The position numbers were made by a program, and so were the translations under genes. Shown piece after piece: positions 17,560 through 27,086 of a stretch of DNA of 64,000 nt. This stretch comes from Cereibacter azotoformans (lineage in GTDB: Bacteria > Pseudomonadota > Alphaproteobacteria > Rhodobacterales > Rhodobacteraceae), in contig JAGFXX010000001.1 of NCBI GenBank assembly GCA_017599285.1, forward strand, positions 2,046,001 to 2,110,000. The letters are read 5' to 3'. Positions within the stretch are counted from its first letter, which is position 1. Every line of letters begins with the position of its first letter. The notes beneath the pieces were generated by a model. The model did no database searches and was not told where the DNA came from. It worked only from the letters and a program-made list of their open reading frames with translations.

Positions 17560-18261
17560 ATGCCCCATCTGCACCTCCTGCCCGATCCGCCGCCGTCCCC
17601 TGGCCCTTACCGGCCGCGGGGGCCGCTGCCTCTCGCGGGGCTGACCGTCCTCGCGGTCGAGGACAGCCACTTCGCGGCCGAAGCGATCCGGCTGCTGTGC
17701 CACCGCTCGGGCGCGCGCCTCCGACGGGCCGACGATCTCGAGGGGGCCCGGAAACATCTCGAGCGTTACATGCCCGACGCCGTGATCGTCGATCTCGGCC
17801 TGCCCGACGGCTCGGGCGAGATGCTGATCGCCCAGCTGGCCGCTGGCCCCGGCCCCGTGATCATCGCGGCCAGCGGTGACCCCACCCGGCGCGAGGCGGC
17901 CCTGGCCGCTGGCGCCCATGCCTTTCTGGAAAAGCCGCTCGACAGCCTCGCCCTCTTTCAGCAGGTCCTGCTCGACCATCTGCCGGGACGCCCGCGCCTT
18001 GTCGAGGATGAGACCCTGCCCCCGCCCGACCCGTTCTCGCTGCGCGAGGATCTCAATCGCGCGGCGGATCTGACCACAACCGTCCGGCCCGGAACGGCAC
18101 GGGCGCGCTATCTGTCGGGCTTCGTGACCGGCATCGCGCGCAGCTGCGGCGACAAGGCGCTTGAACAGGCCGCCGTGGCCGCCCCGGACAGCGCCGAGGG
18201 GCTCGACCTCCTCCGACGCCTGATCTCCTCCAGGCTCGAGGGCCCGGCCGCAGCCGTCTGA
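17560..18261 (+). CDS. CheY-like response regulator with uncharacterised C-terminal helix domain
   Basis: The product is 233 aa. After a Pro-rich lead of about 25 residues comes a receiver domain: the acidic pair in LAVEDSHFAAEAIRLL, the phosphoacceptor Asp in AVIVDLGLPDGSG (about residue 70) and the conserved Lys in AFLEKPLD. The last 90 residues (from DPFSLREDLNRAADLT) are helical and contain no DNA-binding motif I recognise. No histidine kinase is adjacent, so it is an orphan regulator. It may act through protein-protein contact, or be an effector of a multicomponent phosphorelay. Confidence 0.82.
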   Translation: MPHLHLLPDPPPSPGPYRPRGPLPLAGLTVLAVEDSHFAAEAIRLLCHRSGARLRRADDLEGARKHLERYMPDAVIVDLGLPDGSGEMLIAQLAAGPGPVIIAASGDPTRREAALAAGAHAFLEKPLDSLALFQQVLLDHLPGRPRLVEDETLPPPDPFSLREDLNRAADLTTTVRPGTARARYLSGFVTGIARSCGDKALEQAAVAAPDSAEGLDLLRRLISSRLEGPAAAV

Positions 18262-18271
18262 CGGCGCACCG

Positions 18272-18976
18272 TCACAGCAGCGGATCGGCCCCGCCCCGCA
18301 CGAGCCCCGTCAGGTCCGACAGCCGCTCGATCTGCCGCCCGAAGCCGTCGAAGTTACGCGGAGACAACCAGGCCTCGAACGCCTCGCGCAGGGCGGGCCA
18401 TTCCTTGTCGATCACCGAGAACCAGGCGGTGTCGCGGTTGCGCCCCTTCACCACCGTGGCCTGGCGGAACGTGCCCTCGTAGCTGAAGCCCAGCCGCTGC
18501 GCCGCCCGGCGCGAGGCAAGGTTCAGCGCGTCGCATTTCCATTCGCAGCGCCGGTAGCCGGCGGCAAAGCTCCAGGCCATCATCAGGAACAGCGCCTCGG
18601 TCGCGACCGGCGTGCGCTGGATCTCGGGCGAGAGGCAGATGTGGCCGATCTCGATCGAGCCCGCCTGGGGCGCGATGCGCAGGAAGCTTGCGACCCCGCC
18701 GCAATGGCCGGTGGCGCGGTCGCGGATCGTGTAGAACAGCGGATCGCCGCCCTCCTCGACCCCGCGCGCCCAATGATGATAGGCCGCCGTCGAGGCGAAG
18801 GGACCGTAAGGCAGATAATCCCAGAGCGTGTCATCCCCCGAAAACGCCCGGTGCAGATCGGCGGCATGGCGGTCGGCCGAGAGCCGCTCCAGCCGGGCAT
18901 GGCGCCCCTCGAGCGCCTCGCCCGAGGGATGCGATGCCGAAACCCAGCCCGGAACCGGCTCGCCGAACCGCTTCAC
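18272..18976 (-). CDS. GNAT family N-acetyltransferase (RimJ/RimL-like)
   Basis: The product is 234 aa. The Acetyltransf_3 pattern is visible: acyl-CoA-binding region EIGHICLSPEIQRTPVATEA, then RRCEWKCDALNLASRRAAQR and LGFSYEGTFRQA, as in ribosomal-protein or antibiotic N-acetyltransferases. The start is a GTG at 18976, three bases after the aspS stop, with AAGGA just upstream inside aspS. It is clearly co-transcribed with aspS. The acceptor substrate is unknown. Confidence 0.85.
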   Translation of the reverse strand: MKRFGEPVPGWVSASHPSGEALEGRHARLERLSADRHAADLHRAFSGDDTLWDYLPYGPFASTAAYHHWARGVEEGGDPLFYTIRDRATGHCGGVASFLRIAPQAGSIEIGHICLSPEIQRTPVATEALFLMMAWSFAAGYRRCEWKCDALNLASRRAAQRLGFSYEGTFRQATVVKGRNRDTAWFSVIDKEWPALREAFEAWLSPRNFDGFGRQIERLSDLTGLVRGGADPLL

Positions 18977-18979
18977 AAG

Positions 18980-20755
18980 TCAGTCCTTCGGCACGACACG
19001 CAGCCGCAATTCGCGCAGCTGCTCGTTGGTCGGCTCCGACGGCGCACCCATCAGCAGATCCTCGGCGCGCTGGTTCATCGGGAACATGATCACCTCGCGG
19101 ATGTTCGCCTCATCCGCCAGCAGCATCACGATCCGGTCGATGCCCGCCGCGCAGCCGCCGTGGGGCGGCGCACCGTAGCGGAAGGCCTTGACCATGCCGC
19201 CGAACCGCTTCTCGACCTCCGAGGCCGGATAGCCCGCCAGTTCGAAGGCCTTGAACATGATCTCGGGCTTGTGGTTGCGGATGCCACCCGAGATCAGCTC
19301 GTAGCCGTTGCAGGCGAGGTCATACTGATAGGCCAGAACCTTCAGCGGATCGCCTTCCAGCGCCGCCATCCCGCCCTGCGGCATCGAGAACGGGTTGTGG
19401 CTGAAATCAACCTTCCCCTCGTCGTCCTTCTCGTACATCGGGAAATCGACGATCCAGGCGAAGCGGAAGCAGTTTTCCTCGGTCAGCCCCAGCTCGCGGC
19501 CGATCTCGTTGCGCGCGCGTCCCGCAACGGCCTCGAAGGTCTCGGGCTTGCCGCCAAGGAAGAAGGCCGCATCGCCCTCGCCCAGCCCCAGTTGCTGCCG
19601 GATCGCCTCGGTCCGCTCCGGCCCGATATTCTTCGCCAGCGGCCCGGCGGCCTCCATGGCGCCATCGTCGCCCTTGCGCCAGAAGATGTAGCCCATCCCC
19701 GGCAGACCCTGCGATTGCGCGAAGGCGTTCATCCGGTCGCAGAATTTCCGCGAGCCGCCCGTCGGCGCCGGGATCGCGCGGATCTCGGTGCCCTCGTTCT
19801 CCAGCAGCTTCGCGAAGATCGCAAAGCCCGAGCCGCGGAAATGCTCGCTCACCACCTGCATCCGGATCGGGTTGCGCAGGTCGGGCTTGTCCGAGCCATA
19901 CCACAGCATCGCGTCGCGATAGGCGATCCGCGGCCAGTCGGCATCGACACGGCGCCCGCCGCCGAACTCCTCGAAGATGCCCTGGATCACCGGCTGCACC
20001 GCCTGGAACACGTCCTCCTGCTCGACGAAGCTCATCTCGACGTCGAGCTGGTAGAAGTCGGTGGGCGAGCGGTCGGCGCGCGGATCCTCGTCACGGAAGC
20101 AGGGCGCGATCTGGAAGTAGCGGTCGAAGCCCGCCACCATGATCAGCTGCTTGAACTGCTGCGGCGCCTGCGGCAGGGCGTAGAACTTGCCCGGATGCAG
20201 CCGCGACGGCACGAGAAAGTCGCGCGCCCCTTCGGGCGACGAGGCCGTGATGATCGGCGTCTGGAACTCGTTGAAGCCCGCGTCCCACATCCGGTTGCGC
20301 AAGCTGCGCACCACGTTCGACCGCAGCATCATGTTGGCGTGCAGCTTCTCTCGCCGCAGGTCGAGGAAGCGGTAGGTCAGCCGCGTCTCCTCGGGATAAT
20401 CCACCTCGCCGAAGACCGGCATCGGCAGCTCGTCCGCCGCGCCCAGCACCGTCAGCCCGGTGGCATAGACCTCGATCTCGCCCGTGGCGAGTTTCGGGTT
20501 CACCAGCGCCGCGTCGCGGCCCTTCACGCGGCCCTCGATGCGGATCACCCATTCGGCGCGCACCGTCTCGAGCTCGGCAAAAGCGGGCGAATCGGCGTCG
20601 GCGATCACCTGGGTGATGCCGTAATGGTCGCGCAGGTCGATGAAGAGCACCCCGCCATGGTCGCGCACGCGGTGGACCCAGCCCGAAAGCCGCACCTCCT
20701 GACCGACGTGCCCGGCGTTCAGTTCCGCGCAAGTGTGGCTGCGATAGGCGTGCAT
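18980..20755 (-). CDS. aspS: Aspartyl-tRNA synthetase
   Basis: This 591-aa class II synthetase has an N-terminal OB-fold anticodon domain ([20 protein letters not shown]), a class II core with motif 2 around [11 protein letters not shown], a bacterial insertion (GAD) domain, and motif 3 [20 protein letters not shown]. The length and domain order match bacterial AspRS. The ATG at 20755 fits the [13 protein letters not shown] start of the family. Many alphaproteobacterial AspRS enzymes also charge tRNA-Asn; that cannot be decided here. The GNAT gene follows directly. Confidence 0.96.
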   Translation of the reverse strand: MHAYRSHTCAELNAGHVGQEVRLSGWVHRVRDHGGVLFIDLRDHYGITQVIADADSPAFAELETVRAEWVIRIEGRVKGRDAALVNPKLATGEIEVYATGLTVLGAADELPMPVFGEVDYPEETRLTYRFLDLRREKLHANMMLRSNVVRSLRNRMWDAGFNEFQTPIITASSPEGARDFLVPSRLHPGKFYALPQAPQQFKQLIMVAGFDRYFQIAPCFRDEDPRADRSPTDFYQLDVEMSFVEQEDVFQAVQPVIQGIFEEFGGGRRVDADWPRIAYRDAMLWYGSDKPDLRNPIRMQVVSEHFRGSGFAIFAKLLENEGTEIRAIPAPTGGSRKFCDRMNAFAQSQGLPGMGYIFWRKGDDGAMEAAGPLAKNIGPERTEAIRQQLGLGEGDAAFFLGGKPETFEAVAGRARNEIGRELGLTEENCFRFAWIVDFPMYEKDDEGKVDFSHNPFSMPQGGMAALEGDPLKVLAYQYDLACNGYELISGGIRNHKPEIMFKAFELAGYPASEVEKRFGGMVKAFRYGAPPHGGCAAGIDRIVMLLADEANIREVIMFPMNQRAEDLLMGAPSEPTNEQLRELRLRVVPKD

Positions 20756-20830
20756 TCGGCTCCCCTTCCCGAGGCTCTGGTTCGTCCGCGCCGATACACT
20801 CCCTGCCGAAGGGGAAGTCAAGCCGCCCGC

Positions 20831-20870
20831 CTTTTCACTCTGGCACAAATATCCCCCGCGGAGCGGCGCC
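20831..20870 (-). repeat. Dispersed hairpin/AT-core repeat, copy 3
   Basis: On the minus strand CGCGGGGGATATTTGTGCCAG leads into AGTGAAAAG, the same core as the other copies, with only a weak GC hairpin. It lies in the 180-bp gap between the CPBP gene end and the aspS start, both on the minus strand. Confidence 0.72.
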
Positions 20871-20935
20871 TGAGCCGCGGCGGCCCGGCCGCTGCGGCGA
20901 GGCCGAAGGCTTGGCGGGAACCGCCTCCTTGCGGC

Positions 20936-21589
20936 TCAGAAGGGCCGGACCGCGTTGGCCGCAACGAAATGCGCGCCGAGCCCCGCGGCAAACATGATCC
21001 CGCCCGCCACGGCATGAAGAACCACCGCCATCGGAAAGCTCCGCCGCGTCTCGTAGGCCCAGCCGAAGACCAGCCCGCCGCAGAAGGTCAGCAGCGCCAC
21101 AAGTCCGCTCCAGTACATCAGGTGGACCAGAGAAAAGAGCGCCGCATTGATCACGATACGCGCCCACCCCGGCGGCAGGAGCGCCCCGTAGCGGCGGAAG
21201 AACAGCGGCCGGAAGATCACCTCCTGCGGCAGGACCGACAGGAAGGGATAGACCAGAAGCACAGCCACAAGCATCGCCGGATGGTCGCGCGCCAGATCGA
21301 ACAGCCGCTCGGGTCGCGTGGCCAGCACGATCGCCACCGCCCCCGCCAGCGTGGCGAGCGCGAAGCCCGCCACCAGCGGCCCGTCGATCGCCCGCCAGCC
21401 GCGCACGAGGTGCGACCAGTCGAAGTCCGGCGTCAGACCGAGCAGCACGAGGCCCAGCGCCGTGAAGGCGAACAGCGCCAGGAACATCTGCGAGGGCGGC
21501 AGGAAGAGCGCGATCACCACCGGCACGAACAGGTAGAAGGCGACGAACTCGGCCCAGAGCCGTGTTCGCGATGAAGATGTGGCCGGCAT
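20936..21589 (-). CDS. CPBP family intramembrane glutamic endopeptidase-like protein
   Basis: This 217-aa multi-spanning membrane protein has six or more helices. The CPBP/Abi motif 1 appears as LPQEVIFRPLFFRRY, motif 2 as FSLVHLMYW and motif 3 as VVLHAVAGGIM. In the canonical EExxxR the first Glu is replaced by Gln (QEVIFR), so protease activity is doubtful although the rest of the site is intact. The family includes CAAX-like proteases and bacteriocin-immunity proteins. It lies downstream of the pabB/aminotransferase pair on the same strand. Confidence 0.83.
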   Translation of the reverse strand: MPATSSSRTRLWAEFVAFYLFVPVVIALFLPPSQMFLALFAFTALGLVLLGLTPDFDWSHLVRGWRAIDGPLVAGFALATLAGAVAIVLATRPERLFDLARDHPAMLVAVLLVYPFLSVLPQEVIFRPLFFRRYGALLPPGWARIVINAALFSLVHLMYWSGLVALLTFCGGLVFGWAYETRRSFPMAVVLHAVAGGIMFAAGLGAHFVAANAVRPF

Positions 21590-21628
21590 GTCCGCATGAT
21601 CCGTTCGGGGTGATCCCCTGCGAACCGA

Positions 21629-22291
21629 TCAGGAGGGCGCCGGTTCCCTTCCGGCGCCGTCCCCCGCCCATTCCGCCACCATCAACCCGCGCAGCGAATT
21701 GCCGACCCACAGCCGCACGCGGGGCAGCGCCTCGCCCGGCAGCGGCGCCTCGCGGCAGCGGCCCGCGTCCAGCATCGACTCGCGCAGGATCCCCGGCAGC
21801 AGCCCCGACGACAGGGGCGGCGTCCGCATCCCCTCACCCGCGTCGAAGAAGACGGTCGTGATGGTTCCGTCGCAGAGCTCGCCGCGCTCGTTGAGGAAGA
21901 GCAGCTCGTCGATCCCCTCCGGCAGCGCCGCCCGCGCGGCATCATAGGCCGCCCGGCGGCTCGACTTCACCTGCAGCCAGGGATCGGCCGAGCACAGCCG
22001 TTCCTCCGCGAGCCCCACCCGCCAGACGCGCTTCGCCGGCGGCAGCGGCACCACCTCGACGGCCATCCGCCCCTCGCGGTCGAGCGTGAGGCGCATCCGG
22101 GCAGGCGCCTCGGGCACCGCCGCCTTCAGCGCGTCGCCCGCCCCCCGGCACCGCCAGCCCAGCCGGGCCGCGGCCCCCTCAAGGCGCCTCAGATGGCGCC
22201 GGAGCCGCACAAGACGGCTTCCGTCCCACAGCAGCGTCTCGATGAGCCTCAGCTCGGGATCGTCGGCAGCTCCGCGAAGCGGGTCTTCCAC
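21629..22291 (-). CDS. Class IV aminotransferase-like protein (PabC-type, aminodeoxychorismate lyase)
   Basis: The product is 220 aa. It shows the class IV PLP fold: RLIETLLWDG at the front, the catalytic Lys in WLQVKSSRRAAYDAA, and ELLFLNERGELCDGTITTVF then SSGLLPGILRE. With PabB it would make p-aminobenzoate for folate. The start is taken as GTG at 22291 because GGGAGG stands 7 bases before it, inside the pabB coding sequence; an ATG at 22306 in the same frame is the alternative. Either start lies within the end of pabB, so the genes overlap by 43-58 bp and are translationally linked. Confidence 0.85.
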   Translation of the reverse strand: MEDPLRGAADDPELRLIETLLWDGSRLVRLRRHLRRLEGAAARLGWRCRGAGDALKAAVPEAPARMRLTLDREGRMAVEVVPLPPAKRVWRVGLAEERLCSADPWLQVKSSRRAAYDAARAALPEGIDELLFLNERGELCDGTITTVFFDAGEGMRTPPLSSGLLPGILRESMLDAGRCREAPLPGEALPRVRLWVGNSLRGLMVAEWAGDGAGREPAPS

Positions 22292-23388
22292 AAGGCTTCC
22301 TCCCATTCGCCCTCGGCGGTCGAATCCTGCACGACTCCTCCGCCGACATCGAGCCGCAGCCTGCCCTCCGCGAACAGACGCAGCGTGCGGATCGCCACGT
22401 TGAAGGCCGCGCGCCCGTCCGGCGCCATCCAGCCCATCGCTCCGCAATAGAGGCCGCGGGGAAAAGGTTCCAGTTCCGAGATGATCTGCATGGCGCGGAT
22501 CTTGGGCGCCCCGGTGACCGATCCGCAGGGAAAGAGCGCGGGCAGAAGCTCCGCGATCCCCGGCCGTCCGCCGAGACGGCCCGTCACGCGGCTCACCATC
22601 TGGTGCACGGTCGCATAGCTCTCGATGGCGAACAGTTCGGGCACCCGGACCGAACCCACTTCGGCAATCCGCCCGATGTCGTTGCGCAACAGATCCACGA
22701 TCATCAGGTTCTCGGCCCGCCCCTTCTCGCTCTCGCGCAGCGCCTGGGCGAGGGCGGCATCGCGCGCCGGGTCGGCATCGCGGGGCGCCGTCCCCTTCAT
22801 CGGCCGCGTCGAGATCCGGCCCTCGGCGTCGCAGTCGAAGAACAGTTCGGGCGAGGCCGAGATCGCAACCGGCCCGCCCAGCGCGCAGAAGGCGCCCTGC
22901 CCCACCGGCTGCCGCGCACGAAGCGCGCCATAGACGCCGAGCGCGCTGCCCGCCACAAGCTGCCCGTCGAAGGGGAAGGTCAGGTTGACCTGATAGCAGT
23001 CGCCTGCGGCAATATAGGCCATCAGCCGGGCAAAGGCCGCGTCATAGTCCGCCCGGGCGATGCGCGGGCGGAAGGGTGCAAGCCTCACCTCGGCCGCCTC
23101 GGCCGCCGCGCGGGCCAGCATGGGCCCGCCCGGGTCAGGCCCACGGAAGGCCCCGAACACCAGCAGCGGCTCGTCGCGCCGTGTGGGCATGAGGGGCGCG
23201 AGACGCGGCTCGAACACGAGCCCGGCCTCGTAGGCCACGGTTCCCGCGATCCAGAGCCCCTTCGCGCGCAGTTCATCCAGCCGCGCCAGCGCCGGGCGGA
23301 GCGCCTGCGGCTCGTCCACGATCACCGTCTCGACGGCGTCCCCAAACAGGGCCGGACCGCCCTCGGGTCCGTTCTCGCACAGGAACAC
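22249..23388 (-). CDS. pabB: Aminodeoxychorismate synthase component I
   Basis: This 379-aa chorismate-utilising enzyme adds ammonia to chorismate. Hallmarks are AGDCYQVNLTFPFDG, the PMKGTAPRDADPARD segment, AENLMIVDLLRNDIGRIAE and CGSVTGAPKIRAMQII. The length is shorter than anthranilate synthase TrpE but normal for alphaproteobacterial PabB. The start is GTG at 23388, preceded by AAGGAGAAGAGC; the in-frame sequence further upstream extends into the carB leader. It is divergent from carB and overlaps the PabC-type gene downstream. Confidence 0.92.
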   Translation of the reverse strand: MFLCENGPEGGPALFGDAVETVIVDEPQALRPALARLDELRAKGLWIAGTVAYEAGLVFEPRLAPLMPTRRDEPLLVFGAFRGPDPGGPMLARAAAEAAEVRLAPFRPRIARADYDAAFARLMAYIAAGDCYQVNLTFPFDGQLVAGSALGVYGALRARQPVGQGAFCALGGPVAISASPELFFDCDAEGRISTRPMKGTAPRDADPARDAALAQALRESEKGRAENLMIVDLLRNDIGRIAEVGSVRVPELFAIESYATVHQMVSRVTGRLGGRPGIAELLPALFPCGSVTGAPKIRAMQIISELEPFPRGLYCGAMGWMAPDGRAAFNVAIRTLRLFAEGRLRLDVGGGVVQDSTAEGEWEEALWKTRFAELPTIPS

Positions 23389-23468
23389 GCTCTTCTCCTT
23401 CTGATGGCGGGCATCTAGCACGCTTGCCCCGCCCGGTGACAGCCCGCCCGCGACATGATGCAAGAGGG

Positions 23469-23496
23469 TTGCGCCGCGCGGCGGCAGGTCTATAAC
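23469..23496 (+). promoter_or_regulatory. Candidate promoter of carB
   Basis: TTGCGC (23469-23474) and TATAAC (23491-23496) are separated by 16 bp in the divergent pabB-carB gap, about 80 bp before the carB ATG. The -10 is good, the -35 moderate. Confidence 0.4.
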
Positions 23497-23575
23497 CGCG
23501 CCAATTTGCGCAGAGCGTAGAATCCGACCATCCCCGCCCGAACCGGGCGCGGGACCAGAGACATGGGGCCCCCGA

Positions 23576-26500
23576 ATGCCGAAAAGAACCGATATCAGCT
23601 CGATCATGATCATCGGGGCCGGGCCCATCGTCATCGGGCAGGCCTGCGAGTTCGACTATTCCGGCGCCCAGGCCTGCAAGGCCCTGCGCGAAGAGGGCTA
23701 CCGGGTCATCCTGGTGAACTCGAACCCGGCGACGATCATGACCGATCCGGGTCTCGCCGACGCCACCTATATCGAGCCGATCACGCCGGAAGTCGTCGCC
23801 AAGATCATCGAGAAGGAGCGCCCGGACGCGCTTCTGCCCACGATGGGCGGTCAGACCGGCCTGAACACGGCGCTCGCGCTGGCCGACATGGGCGTGCTGG
23901 AAAAGTTCGGCGTGCAGCTCATTGGCGCCAACCGCGAGGCCATCGAGATGGCCGAGGACCGCAAGCTCTTCCGCGAGGCGATGGACCGGATCGGGCTGGA
24001 AAACCCCAAGGCCACCATCATCGCCGCCCCGAAGCTGCCCAACGGGCGCTATGACATCAACGCCGGCGTGGCCGAGGCGATGGCCGCCATCGAATATGTG
24101 GGCCTGCCCGCGATCATCCGTCCCGCCTTCACGCTGGGCGGCACCGGCGGCGGCGTGGCCTACAACCGCGACGATTACGAGGCGATCTGCCGCTCGGGCC
24201 TTGACGCGTCGCCGGTGGCGCAGATCCTCGTCGATGAAAGCCTGCTCGGCTGGAAGGAATACGAGATGGAGGTGGTCCGCGACCGTGCGGACAACGCCAT
24301 CATCGTCTGCTCGATCGAGAACGTGGACCCGATGGGCGTGCATACGGGCGACTCGATCACCGTCGCCCCGGCGCTGACGCTGACCGACAAGGAATACCAG
24401 ATCATGCGCAACGGCTCGATCGCCGTGCTGCGCGAGATCGGGGTCGAGACGGGCGGCTCGAACGTGCAATGGGCGATCAACCCGGTGGACGGCCGGATGG
24501 TCGTGATCGAGATGAACCCGCGCGTGTCGCGCTCCTCGGCGCTGGCGTCGAAGGCCACGGGCTTCCCCATCGCCAAGATCGCGGCGAAGCTCGCCGTCGG
24601 CTACACGCTCGATGAACTGGACAACGACATCACCAAGGTCACGCCCGCCTCGTTCGAGCCCTCGATCGACTATGTCGTGACCAAGATCCCGCGCTTTGCC
24701 TTCGAGAAGTTCCCCGGCTCGAAGCCGGAACTGACCACCGCGATGAAGTCGGTGGGCGAGGTCATGGCCATCGGCCGGACCTTCCACGAATCGATGCAGA
24801 AGGCGCTGGCCTCGCTGGAAACCGGCCTGAGCGGCTTTGACGAGATCGAGATCCCCGGCGCGCCGGACAAGGCTGCGATCATCAAGGCGATCTCGGCCCA
24901 GACCCCCGACCGGCTGCGCCTGATCGCACAGGCGATGCGCCACGGGCTGTCGGACGATGAGATCCAGGCCGCCACCGCCTTCGACCCCTGGTTCCTCGCC
25001 CGCATCCGCGAAATCATCGACGCCGAGGCGAAGATCCGCGCGAACGGCCTGCCGCTGGCCGAGGAGCCGCTGCGCAAACTGAAGATGATGGGCTTTACCG
25101 ACGCCCGGCTGGCAAAGCTGACGGGCCGCGAGGAAGGCCAGGTGCGCCGCGCGCGCCGGAACCTTGGTGTCAAGGCGGTCTTCAAGCGCATCGACACCTG
25201 CGCGGCCGAATTCGAGGCCCAGACCCCCTACATGTATTCCACCTACGAGGCCCCCGCGATGGGCGACGTGGAATGCGAGGCGCGGCCCTCGGGCGCGAAG
25301 AAGGTGGTGATCCTCGGCGGCGGCCCCAACCGGATCGGTCAGGGCATCGAGTTCGACTACTGCTGCTGCCACGCCTGCTTCGCGCTGACCGCGGCCGGTT
25401 ACGAAACCATCATGATCAACTGCAACCCCGAGACCGTGTCGACCGACTACGACACGTCGGACCGGCTCTATTTCGAGCCGCTGACGCTGGAGCATGTGCT
25501 GGAAATCCTGCGGGTGGAGCAGGAGAACGGCACGCTGCACGGCGTGATCGTGCAGTTCGGCGGGCAGACGCCCCTGAAGCTCGCTCAGGCGCTGGCGCAT
25601 GAGGGCATCCCGATCCTTGGCACCACGCCCGATGCGATCGACCTTGCCGAGGACCGCGAGCGCTTCCAGAAGCTGCTGAACGATCTGGGCCTGAAGCAGC
25701 CGATCAACGGCATGGCGCGGTCGCGCGACGAGGCCTTCGCCATCGCCGGCCGCATCGGCTATCCGCTGGTGATCCGCCCCTCTTACGTCCTCGGCGGCCG
25801 CGCCATGGAGATCGTGCGCGACGACGCCCAGCTCGAACGCTACATCCGCGAGGCGGTGCAGGTCTCGGGCACCTCGCCCGTGCTGCTCGACAGCTATCTG
25901 GCCGGCGCCATCGAGGTCGATGTGGACGCGCTCTGCGATGGCGAGAACGTCCATGTGGCCGGTATCATGGAGCATATCGAGGAAGCGGGCGTTCATTCGG
26001 GCGACTCGGCCTGCTGCCTGCCGCCGCATTCGCTCTCGGCCGAGACCATCGAGGAACTGAAGCGCCAGACCGTCGAGATGGCCCGCGCACTGCATGTGGT
26101 GGGCCTGATGAACGTGCAGTTCGCGATCAAGGACGGGGTGATCTTCGTTCTCGAAGTGAACCCGCGCGCCTCCCGCACCGTGCCCTTCGTGGCCAAGGCC
26201 ACCGACAGCGCCATCGCCTCCATCGCGGCACGGCTGATGGCGGGCGAGCCGCTGAGCGCCTTCCCGCTGCGCGAGCCCTACCCGGCGGGCGTCGGCCCCG
26301 ACACCGACCTGCCGCTGGCCGATCCGCTGACGCTGGCCGATCCGATCACGCCCTGGTTCTCGGTGAAGGAATCGGTGCTGCCCTTCGCCCGCTTCCCCGG
26401 CGTGGACCCGCTCCTCGGCCCCGAGATGCGCTCGACCGGCGAGGTGATGGGCTGGGACCGCAACTTCGCGCTCGCGTTCCTCAAGGCGCAGATGGGCGCC

Positions 26501-26905
26501 GGCACACATCTGCCCGAGGGCGGCCGCGTCTTCCTGTCGGTCAAGGATCAGGACAAGACCGATGCGCTGGCCAAGGCCGCCGCCGGGCTGACCGCGATGG
26601 GCTTCGAGATCGTGGCGACGAAAGGCACCGCCGCCTGGCTGAGCGCGCAGGGCATCGAGGCGACCTCGGTCAACAAGGTCTATGAGGGCCGCCCGAACAT
26701 CGTGGACCGGCTGAAGAACGGCGACATCACGCTGGTGATGAACACGACCGAGGGGACGCAGGCGATCAGCGACAGCCGCGACATCCGCCGCGTCGCGCTG
26801 ATGGACAAGATCCCCTACTTCACCACCGCCGCCGCAAGCATCGCCGCCGTCGAGGCGATGCAGGCCCGCGGCGAAGGCTACGGGGTGCGCACCCTTCAGG
26901 GCTGA
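23576..26905 (+). CDS. carB: Carbamoyl-phosphate synthase large subunit
   Basis: The product is 1109 aa. It makes carbamoyl phosphate from bicarbonate, ATP and ammonia delivered by CarA, for arginine and pyrimidine synthesis. It has two homologous ATP-grasp halves: the first begins [17 protein letters not shown], the second [18 protein letters not shown] at about residue 580. The C-terminal MGS-like allosteric domain follows at about 980-1109 ([20 protein letters not shown]). It is slightly longer than the E. coli enzyme (1073 aa). CarA is not in this window. It is divergent from pabB. Confidence 0.97.
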   Translation: MPKRTDISSIMIIGAGPIVIGQACEFDYSGAQACKALREEGYRVILVNSNPATIMTDPGLADATYIEPITPEVVAKIIEKERPDALLPTMGGQTGLNTALALADMGVLEKFGVQLIGANREAIEMAEDRKLFREAMDRIGLENPKATIIAAPKLPNGRYDINAGVAEAMAAIEYVGLPAIIRPAFTLGGTGGGVAYNRDDYEAICRSGLDASPVAQILVDESLLGWKEYEMEVVRDRADNAIIVCSIENVDPMGVHTGDSITVAPALTLTDKEYQIMRNGSIAVLREIGVETGGSNVQWAINPVDGRMVVIEMNPRVSRSSALASKATGFPIAKIAAKLAVGYTLDELDNDITKVTPASFEPSIDYVVTKIPRFAFEKFPGSKPELTTAMKSVGEVMAIGRTFHESMQKALASLETGLSGFDEIEIPGAPDKAAIIKAISAQTPDRLRLIAQAMRHGLSDDEIQAATAFDPWFLARIREIIDAEAKIRANGLPLAEEPLRKLKMMGFTDARLAKLTGREEGQVRRARRNLGVKAVFKRIDTCAAEFEAQTPYMYSTYEAPAMGDVECEARPSGAKKVVILGGGPNRIGQGIEFDYCCCHACFALTAAGYETIMINCNPETVSTDYDTSDRLYFEPLTLEHVLEILRVEQENGTLHGVIVQFGGQTPLKLAQALAHEGIPILGTTPDAIDLAEDRERFQKLLNDLGLKQPINGMARSRDEAFAIAGRIGYPLVIRPSYVLGGRAMEIVRDDAQLERYIREAVQVSGTSPVLLDSYLAGAIEVDVDALCDGENVHVAGIMEHIEEAGVHSGDSACCLPPHSLSAETIEELKRQTVEMARALHVVGLMNVQFAIKDGVIFVLEVNPRASRTVPFVAKATDSAIASIAARLMAGEPLSAFPLREPYPAGVGPDTDLPLADPLTLADPITPWFSVKESVLPFARFPGVDPLLGPEMRSTGEVMGWDRNFALAFLKAQMGAGTHLPEGGRVFLSVKDQDKTDALAKAAAGLTAMGFEIVATKGTAAWLSAQGIEATSVNKVYEGRPNIVDRLKNGDITLVMNTTEGTQAISDSRDIRRVALMDKIPYFTTAAASIAAVEAMQARGEGYGVRTLQG

Positions 26906-26916
26906 CGCCACCGGGC

Positions 26917-26940
26917 CCCGGCCGCCTTCGCGCGGCCGGG
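26917..26940 (+). terminator. GC hairpin after carB
   Basis: A 9-bp stem CCCGGCCGC/GCGGCCGGG with a 6-nt loop lies 12 bp after the carB stop. It is followed by a pyrimidine-rich stretch rather than a true U-run, so its strength as a terminator is uncertain. Confidence 0.5.
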
Positions 26941-27086
26941 CCGGCCCTCTTCCCCCTCCTCGTCGGCGGAACCCTGCGCAGCGCGCCGGCCGCGCGCGGC
27001 GCTGCGGGACTAATCCGGCCGCGCGCTACGTCCTTCCTTGCAGTCCTGCGACGCCGCAGGGCGCCCCAGTCAAGGAGACCAACGGA

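Noticed and set aside
23273-26911. 1212-codon open frame on the minus strand opposite carB
   Set aside because: It is a GC-rich shadow frame of carB: repetitive His/Arg/Gly/Asp composition without domain motifs, whereas carB is unmistakable.
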